DNA of 11,897 nt from Bacteroidales bacterium (GTDB lineage: Bacteria > Bacteroidota > Bacteroidia > Bacteroidales > Muribaculaceae): assembly GCA_004552485.1 (NCBI GenBank), contig SFOH01000056.1, positions 1 to 11,897 of the forward strand, given 5' to 3'. Every line of letters starts with the position of its first letter. The stretch's first letter is position 1. Positions 6,884-11,897 of the stretch are shown here, piece by piece. The position numbers and the translations under genes are program-made. The notes under the pieces are model-generated. The model saw only the letters and a list, made by a program, of their open reading frames with translations. It was not told where the DNA came from and did no database searches.

Positions 6884-7642
6884 TTAGGTGAGAGGATTGT
6901 AATAGGAATAGTGTACATCCCACAGAAACAGCGCATTAGCGGGCATCGACGTGCCGGCGGCGCAGCGGTCGCGGGCGTCGATTATGTCGTGGACGCCGTC
7001 GGGGGTGATTCGGCCGGTGCCGACCATAACGAGCGTGCCGACCACGGCGCGCACCATGTTGCGCAGGAAACGGTCGGCCGAAATCTCGAAATACCACCGC
7101 GTGGGCTCGCCGGGAATCTGATGCCAGCGGGCGTGTGTGACGGTGCAGATGTTCGTGCGGGCATCGGAATGTAGCTTCGCGAACGAGGTGAAATCGCGCG
7201 TTCCGAGGATGTGCCGCGCGGCCTCGTTCATTGCTGAGAAGTCCAGTTTTGGCGGTGTCTGCCACGAGAGGGGGTAAACGAACGGATTTTGGGCCGTATG
7301 GCAAAAATAGCGGTAAGTTCGCGCCACGGCATCGAAGCGCGCATGGGCATCGTCGGCCACCTCCATCATCGAGTTCACCACGATGTCGGGGCGCACGATG
7401 GCGTTGAGCGAGCGGATGAGTCGGGGTGTGTCCGCGGGGGCTATGTCCAGGTCGACATGCGCCACCATGCGGCGCGCGTTGACGCCGGCGTCGGTGCGAC
7501 CGGCGCCGGTCACGGCCACCTCGCGGCGCATCAGCGTGGTGAGCGCCGCCTCCAGCGTGCCCTGGACGCTGACGTCGCCGGGCTGCACCTGCCACCCGTG
7601 GTAGGGCGCGCCGCGAAAACTTATGTCCATGAAATACCGCAT
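6884..7642 (-). CDS. truA: tRNA pseudouridine(38-40) synthase TruA
   Basis: TruA converts uridines 38, 39 and 40 in the tRNA anticodon arm to pseudouridine. The 252-residue protein is close to the usual family length. It shows the N-terminal DISFRGAPYHGWQVQPG, the catalytic motif GAGRTDAGV with nucleophile D51, the RTYRYF strand that carries the active-site Tyr, and the C-terminal RNMVRAVVGTL block. Position 55, after TDAGV, is Asn where His is common in the family; the catalytic Asp is unaffected. It starts 24 nt after the speA stop and ends 13 nt before the nuclease ATG, on the same strand, so it is the second gene of the speA-truA-nuclease-mnmE operon. No separate promoter is seen in the short gaps. 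Confidence 0.96.
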   Translation of the reverse strand: MRYFMDISFRGAPYHGWQVQPGDVSVQGTLEAALTTLMRREVAVTGAGRTDAGVNARRMVAHVDLDIAPADTPRLIRSLNAIVRPDIVVNSMMEVADDAHARFDAVARTYRYFCHTAQNPFVYPLSWQTPPKLDFSAMNEAARHILGTRDFTSFAKLHSDARTNICTVTHARWHQIPGEPTRWYFEISADRFLRNMVRAVVGTLVMVGTGRITPDGVHDIIDARDRCAAGTSMPANALFLWDVHYSYYNPLT

Positions 7643-7666
7643 ACGTCTCCGTTCCGAAAGCCGCGT

Positions 7667-9565
7667 TTAGTCTTTCTCCAGATAGGTGTAGCCGTACAGG
7701 CCCGAGCCGTAGGTCGACAGGAACGAGCGGCCTTCCTCCGGCGTGATTTTGCCCGCCTTCATGGACGCCGTCACCCATGCCTCGACGTTGCGCACGAGCT
7801 TCTTCGGATTGTACTGAACATAGTCCAGCACTTCCGCAACCGTCTCGCCGTCAATCATTTGGTCGATGGTATACGCGTCCTTGGTGACGTGGATGTGCAC
7901 CTCGTTGGTGTCGCCGAAGAGATTGTGCATATCGCCGAGAATTTCCTGGTAGGCGCCCACCAGGAACACACCTATGTAATATGTCTCGCCATTGTGGACA
8001 TTGTGGACGGGCAGGGCGCCGTTGACATCGTGATGCGAGATAAAGTTGGCGATTTTGCCGTCCGAGTCGCAGGTGATGTCCTGGATTGTGCAGGTGTGCG
8101 TGGGACGCTCGTCAAGGCGCGCGATGGGCATCACGGGGAAAATCTGGTCGATGGCCCATGAGTCGGGCAGGCTCTGGAACAGCGAGAAGTTGCAGAAATA
8201 CTTGTCGGGGAGCATGCGCGGGATGTTGCGGAGCTCCTCGGGGGGATGCTTCATGGACTTGGAGAGGGAACCCACCTCGCGTGCCACGCTCCAGAACAGT
8301 TTCTCAATCTGGGCGCGCGTTGTCAGGTCGAGCAGACCCAGCGAGAACAAGTCGAGGGCCTCCTCGCGAATCTGCAGGGCGTCGTGCCAGTCCTCGAACA
8401 TGCGCTGCTGCGTGATTTTGTCCCAGATGTCGTACATCTCGCGCGAGAGCTCGTGGGCATCCTCGGGCAGAGTGTCGCTCTCGCGCCACACGGGCAAGCC
8501 CGTCGTCTCCAGCACCTCGAAGACGAGGATGGAGTGGTGGGCCGTCAGCGAGCGGCCGCTCTCGTTGATGATGTTGGGCTGGGGCAGGTCGTTCTTGACG
8601 CACACGTCCACGATGGCCGAGACAGCGTCGTTGGCATACTCCTGAATCGAGTAGTTCATCGAGCTCTCCGAGGCCGACGAGCGCGTGCCGTCATAGTCGA
8701 CACCCAGGCCGCCGCCGATGTCGATGAACTCCAGCGAGAAGCCCTGTTTGCAGAGCTGCACGAAGAACTGCGTGGCCTCGCGCAAGGCGTTTTTGATGTA
8801 GCGGATCTTCGTAATCTGACTGCCGATGTGGAAGTGAGTCAGCTTGAGACAGTCCTTGAGGTCGCGTTTCTCCAGTATGTCCAGCGCCTCGAGCAGCTCG
8901 GAGGAGTTGAGGCCGAACTTGCTCTGGTCGCCACCGCTCTCGGCCCATTTGCCGCTGCCGTTGGCCGACAACTTGATGCGGATGCCGATGTTGGGGCGAA
9001 TCTTCAGACGCTTGGAGATGTCGGCAATCAGCCGCAGCTCGTTGAGCTTCTCTACAACCAAGTAGATGCGGCGGCCCATCTTCTGGGCCAGCAGCGCCAG
9101 CTCGATATAGTTCTCGTCCTTGTAGCCGTTGCAGATGATCAGACTGTTCTCGCCGATCGACGTGGCCAGCACGGCGTGGAGCTCGGGCTTGCTGCCCGCC
9201 TCGAGGCCGATGTTGAACTGCTTGCCGTGGCTGACGATTTCCTCCACGACCTGCCGCATCTGGTTCACCTTGATGGGGTAAATCATATAGTTGCGGGCAG
9301 TGTAGTTGTAGCGCTCGGCGGCCTGCTGGAAGCAGGCGGTGATTTTCTCGATACGCGTGTCCAGGATGTCGGGGAAGCGCAGCAGGATGGGCGACGTCAT
9401 GTCGCGGATCTGCAGTTCGTCCATCACATCCTTCAGGTCGACGGAGGCATAGCCCGGGCGGGGAGTCACAGCAACGTGTCCTTTCTCATTGATAGAGAAA
9501 TAGTTACGTCCCCATCCGGAGATATTGTACAGTTCGGCGCTGTCTTCTACGCGCCATTTTCTCAT
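7667..9565 (-). CDS. speA: Biosynthetic arginine decarboxylase SpeA
   Basis: SpeA is a PLP enzyme that decarboxylates arginine to agmatine, the first step of polyamine synthesis through N-carbamoylputrescine in Bacteroidota. The 632-residue protein (E. coli SpeA is 658) has the alanine-racemase-like barrel with the PLP lysine in YPIKVNQ (K99), GLEAGSKPEL, HFHIGSQ (244-250), the phosphate-binding DIGGGLG (282-288) and NESGRS (334-339). The C-terminal beta domain carries the catalytic CDSDG (499-503), whose Cys and Asp complete the active site across the dimer. The preferred start is ATG 9565, because related proteins begin MRKWR(I/V)EDS; ATG 9571 adds only Met-Pro. It is first in the minus-strand operon, 24 nt before truA. 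A TACTTTTG -7 element lies about 45 nt upstream. All key residues are intact. Confidence 0.97.
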   Translation of the reverse strand: MRKWRVEDSAELYNISGWGRNYFSINEKGHVAVTPRPGYASVDLKDVMDELQIRDMTSPILLRFPDILDTRIEKITACFQQAAERYNYTARNYMIYPIKVNQMRQVVEEIVSHGKQFNIGLEAGSKPELHAVLATSIGENSLIICNGYKDENYIELALLAQKMGRRIYLVVEKLNELRLIADISKRLKIRPNIGIRIKLSANGSGKWAESGGDQSKFGLNSSELLEALDILEKRDLKDCLKLTHFHIGSQITKIRYIKNALREATQFFVQLCKQGFSLEFIDIGGGLGVDYDGTRSSASESSMNYSIQEYANDAVSAIVDVCVKNDLPQPNIINESGRSLTAHHSILVFEVLETTGLPVWRESDTLPEDAHELSREMYDIWDKITQQRMFEDWHDALQIREEALDLFSLGLLDLTTRAQIEKLFWSVAREVGSLSKSMKHPPEELRNIPRMLPDKYFCNFSLFQSLPDSWAIDQIFPVMPIARLDERPTHTCTIQDITCDSDGKIANFISHHDVNGALPVHNVHNGETYYIGVFLVGAYQEILGDMHNLFGDTNEVHIHVTKDAYTIDQMIDGETVAEVLDYVQYNPKKLVRNVEAWVTASMKAGKITPEEGRSFLSTYGSGLYGYTYLEKD

Positions 9566-9608
9566 TGGCATTGGCAGGTGGTTCTTAGGTCAGGATAAAT
9601 TATTTTAT

Positions 9609-9648
9609 GCAAAAGTACAAAAAATCCTTCAAAAAACCGTACTTTTGC
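9609..9648. promoter_or_regulatory. Divergent -7 elements in an inverted repeat (speA / GH9)
   Basis: GCAAAAGTAC (9609-9618) and its exact reverse complement GTACTTTTGC (9639-9648) flank a 20-bp A-rich spacer. Each arm contains TACTTTTG, an exact match to the Bacteroidota -7 consensus TAnnTTTG. One reads leftward towards speA (9617 to 9610) and one rightward towards the GH9 gene (9640-9647). The predicted leaders are about 40 nt for speA and about 55 nt for GH9. No canonical -33 TTTG is found at normal spacing for either. The symmetric arrangement could equally be an operator for a dimeric regulator. Confidence 0.6.
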
Positions 9649-9711
9649 GTAACGCTTGCGCACATCCGCGCCGGCTCCCGCAAATTAGCCCCTCAATCCC
9701 CCTCCGAAAAC

Positions 9712-11502
9712 ATGGCACGGACATTCATACTCCGCCGCATCATGGCCCAGGCCCTCGCCGCCATCGTGGCCCTCGCCGCGGGCGCCCGCGGCGTCACGCG
9801 CGTGAACAGCATTGGCTATCTCCCCGACGACATCAAAGCCGCCGTCTATCTCGGCCCCAAACACGCCTCCCCCGCCGACATCACCCTCACCGACAAGACC
9901 GGCAACGCCTTCCGCCCCGACTCCGTCACGGCCGAGGTGTCCTGGCAGCCCGGCGAGGAGGCCTCGCGCATCTACTTCTCGTCCGTCACCACCCCCGGTG
10001 AGTACAGCCTGACTGTTGCCGACGCCGAGCCCGTCGCCGTCTACATCGGCAGCGACGCCTATGCCCGCGGCCTCCACGAGCTGCCCCTGCAATACCTGCG
10101 CCAGCAGCGCTGCGGCTACAACCCCGTCCATGACGCGCTCTGCCATCAGAACGACGGCCACATGGTGCTCGCCGGCGACCTCGACGGTTGGCACTTCGAC
10201 GTGCGCGGCGGATGGCACGACGCCTCCGACTACCTGCAGTACCTCACCACCTCCGCCAACACCGTCTACCAGCTCCTCTTCGCCTACCGTCAGAACCCCG
10301 CCGTCTGGGGCGACAGCCACGATGCCGCCGGACGCTCCGGCTCAAACGGCGTCCCCGACATCCTCGACGAGGCGCGCTGGGGCCTGGAGTGGATGCTGCG
10401 CATGAATCCCCGCGACGGCCTCTACCTCAACCAAATCGCCGACGACCGCGACCACCGCTATGTCGGCGCCCCGCAGAACGACTCCACCGACTACGGCTGG
10501 GGTCCCGGCGGCGCACGACCCGTCTACCCCTGCTCCTCCGCCCCTTACGGTCTGAAAAACAACAAGAACCGCAGCACCGGCCAGGCCTCCTCCGTGGCCA
10601 AATTCGCCTCATCCTTCGGCCTCGGCGCCGAGATTTTCCGCGCCCTCGACCCCGCCTTCGCCGACACCCTCGAGGCACGCTCCCACAAGGCCTACCTCCA
10701 CGCTGAAGCCCACCCCGGCGCCTGCCAGACCGCCCCCTGCAACTCGCCGTATTTCTATGAAGAAGACAACTGGACCGACGACCTCGAGCTCGCCGCCATG
10801 GCACGCTTCCGCGCCACAGCCGACACCGCCCTCCTCGCCCGCGCCGCCGCCCTCGCACGCATGGAGCCTACAACACCGTGGTTGGGCGCCGACACCGCCC
10901 GCCACTACCAGTGGTACCCCTTCCTCAACCTCGGCCACTATGAGCTGGCACGCACCGACAGCCCGGGACACGCCGAGTTTGTCAGCCTCCTCCGCGACGG
11001 CGTCCGAAAAGTCGCCGAGCGCGGCGCACGCGACCCCTTCCGCATCGGAATCCCCTTCGTATGGTGCTCCAACAACTTTGCCGTCGCCTTCGTCACACAG
11101 GCCATGCTCTACCGCGACCTCACCGGCGACAGCACCTTCCGCGAGGCCGAAACCGCCATCCGCGACTGGCTCTTCGGCGTCAACCCCTGGGGACAGACCA
11201 TGATCATCGGCGCCGCGCCCGCCTCGCCCAAAGACCCCCACTCCGCAATGACCGATATGGAGGTCAACGGCCGCCCCGGCCTCGAATACCTCGCCGGCGG
11301 ACTCGTTGACGGCCCCGTCTACCGCACCATCTTCTCCGCCCTTCAGGGCGTTCACCTGCGCCACGACGACGCCTTCGCCGACCATCAGCAGGGCCGCGCC
11401 GTCTACCACGACGACTTCTCCGACTACTCCACCAACGAGCCCACCATGGACGGCACAGCCTCGCTCACATACCTGCTCGGGCGCCTCGCCGCGCAGCGCT
11501 GA
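9712..11502 (+). CDS. Secreted glycoside hydrolase family 9 (endoglucanase-like)
   Basis: GH9 enzymes are inverting hydrolases of beta-1,4-linked glucans and related polysaccharides. Counting from ATG 9712 the protein has 596 residues. A signal peptide covers about 1-27 (basic MARTFILRR, then an Ala/Leu core). An N-terminal Ig-like domain of the CelD_N kind spans about 28-112 (VNSIGYLPDDIKAAVYL). An (alpha/alpha)6 barrel follows. GGWHDASD at 166-173 supplies the two Asp residues (D170, D173) of the usual DAGD motif; the DASD spelling is a small deviation. NPWGQ (491-495) and H510 correspond to the conserved substrate-binding block, and DYSTNE ends in the likely catalytic acid E576. ATG 9742 is an alternative start but would lose the basic n-region. 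No CBM or dockerin is attached. It is divergent from speA. Substrate (cellulose, mixed-linkage glucan, xyloglucan) cannot be told. Confidence 0.9.
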   Translation: MARTFILRRIMAQALAAIVALAAGARGVTRVNSIGYLPDDIKAAVYLGPKHASPADITLTDKTGNAFRPDSVTAEVSWQPGEEASRIYFSSVTTPGEYSLTVADAEPVAVYIGSDAYARGLHELPLQYLRQQRCGYNPVHDALCHQNDGHMVLAGDLDGWHFDVRGGWHDASDYLQYLTTSANTVYQLLFAYRQNPAVWGDSHDAAGRSGSNGVPDILDEARWGLEWMLRMNPRDGLYLNQIADDRDHRYVGAPQNDSTDYGWGPGGARPVYPCSSAPYGLKNNKNRSTGQASSVAKFASSFGLGAEIFRALDPAFADTLEARSHKAYLHAEAHPGACQTAPCNSPYFYEEDNWTDDLELAAMARFRATADTALLARAAALARMEPTTPWLGADTARHYQWYPFLNLGHYELARTDSPGHAEFVSLLRDGVRKVAERGARDPFRIGIPFVWCSNNFAVAFVTQAMLYRDLTGDSTFREAETAIRDWLFGVNPWGQTMIIGAAPASPKDPHSAMTDMEVNGRPGLEYLAGGLVDGPVYRTIFSALQGVHLRHDDAFADHQQGRAVYHDDFSDYSTNEPTMDGTASLTYLLGRLAAQR

Positions 11503-11570
11503 CGTCCCCCTCCGCGCCCATTTTCTCGCACCCGCAGAACTTTATTCCCCGCTGTGTTGTTATAACTGTA

Positions 11571-11614
11571 CCCTGCTCAGAAGGCGCCCCTGGGTTAGAT
11601 TTGGGGCCGCAGGG
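11571..11614 (+). other. Stem-loop between GH9 and trxA
   Basis: CCCTGC (11571-11576) pairs with GCAGGG (11609-11614), and inside it GCCCC (11586-11590) pairs with GGGGC (11603-11607). Only a short TTT follows. It may terminate the GH9 transcript, but the unpaired left side (11577-11585) makes it imperfect. It overlaps the candidate -7 element of the next gene. Confidence 0.35.
11596..11603 (+). promoter_or_regulatory. Candidate -7 element (TAGATTTG) for thioredoxin gene
   Basis: TAGATTTG matches the Bacteroidota consensus TAnnTTTG exactly and lies 52 nt before the thioredoxin ATG. No TTTG is present at the normal -33 spacing; the nearest TTG (11557-11559) is too far away. The start codon has no Shine-Dalgarno sequence, as usual in the phylum. 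Confidence 0.4.
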
Positions 11615-11655
11615 TTTAACTCGAACACAATATTTACATAAATAACATAACCACC

Positions 11656-11897
11656 ATGAACGATTTTGATAAAATCATAGCCGAAAGTAAGCCCACACTG
11701 GTTGACTTCTTCGCCACCTGGTGCGGCCCCTGCAAGATGCAGGCTCCCATCCTCGAACAGGTCAAGAACCGCGTTGGCGACGCCGCCAACGTCATCAAAG
11801 TAGACATCGACCGCAACAACGCCCTCGCCGCAAAATACCGCGTGCAGAGCGTGCCCACCCTCATCCTCTTCAAGAACGGCGAGCCCGTATGGCGCAC
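11656..11897 (+). CDS. trxA: Thioredoxin, 5' part
   Basis: The first 80 codons of a small thioredoxin, cut by the window edge. From ATG 11656 the protein runs MNDFDKIIAESKPTLVDFFA, then the active-site WCGPC at 22-26 (redox Cys23 and Cys26) and the cis-proline loop SVPT with P67, followed by LILFKNGEPVW. No signal peptide or membrane segment precedes the fold, so it should be the cytosolic disulfide reductase acting with thioredoxin reductase. About 20-25 C-terminal residues are presumably missing. It is separated from the GH9 gene by 153 nt with its own candidate promoter, so it is probably a separate unit. A specialised thioredoxin paralogue is possible, but length and motifs fit the standard type. 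Confidence 0.93.
   Translation, partial: MNDFDKIIAESKPTLVDFFATWCGPCKMQAPILEQVKNRVGDAANVIKVDIDRNNALAAKYRVQSVPTLILFKNGEPVWR

Noticed and set aside
6871..6936. Longer start for the endonuclease at 6936
   Set aside because: It overlaps truA by 53 nt, and the extra 22 residues precede an already complete Arg-rich n-region and membrane segment. ATG 6870 fits the operon spacing better.
8246..9598. Long plus-strand open frame (about 450 codons) antisense to speA
   Set aside because: It mirrors a strongly conserved arginine decarboxylase, has no recognisable domain, and is explained by high GC and C/G-rich third codon positions.
10609..11409. Minus-strand open frame (about 266 codons) inside the GH9 gene
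   Set aside because: Gly/Ala/Val/Glu-rich low-complexity translation opposite a well-supported GH9 catalytic domain; a codon-bias shadow.

Overview
The window looks like chromosomal DNA from a GC-rich member of the Bacteroidales (phylum Bacteroidota), perhaps a Muribaculaceae-like gut bacterium; the family is inference. Support: start codons lack Shine-Dalgarno sequences, several intergenic regions carry the Bacteroidota -7 motif TAnnTTTG, SpeA begins MRKWRVEDS, and the secreted proteins (Cthe_2159-type beta-helix, OmpA, NAGPA glycosidase, GH9) are typical of gut Bacteroidales. No phage, IS element, CRISPR array, tRNA or rRNA was recognised.

Layout. 1-681 is the 3' end of a secreted Cthe_2159-type carbohydrate-binding beta-helix gene. 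682-981 is a non-coding stretch with a large imperfect hairpin (799-852) and repeated CGTGGT hexamers. It runs into 982-1773, an OmpA-family reading frame that has lost its signal peptide and the first part of its beta-barrel. 1774-2111 is intergenic, with a strong hairpin (1867-1916) and a -7 promoter element for the next gene. 2112-4427 encodes a secreted multidomain NAGPA-type phosphodiester glycosidase. A 17-bp perfect hairpin (4467-4504) separates it from a convergent minus-strand operon.

The minus-strand operon, in order of transcription, is speA (arginine decarboxylase), truA (tRNA pseudouridine synthase), a membrane-anchored DNA/RNA non-specific endonuclease, and mnmE (tRNA wobble-uridine GTPase). 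Gaps are 24 nt, 13 nt and a 4-nt ATGA overlap, so these are probably cotranscribed housekeeping genes plus a less expected nuclease. Divergent from speA, at 9712-11502, is a secreted family 9 glycoside hydrolase. The shared intergenic region holds two -7 elements arranged as a 10-bp inverted repeat. The window ends inside a small cytosolic thioredoxin gene (11656 to the edge).

Together the window joins extracellular glycan-handling proteins to a housekeeping polyamine/tRNA-modification operon. I did not find a convincing new multi-gene system. The most unusual parts are the decapitated ompA with its structured upstream DNA, and the tethered nuclease translationally coupled to mnmE.
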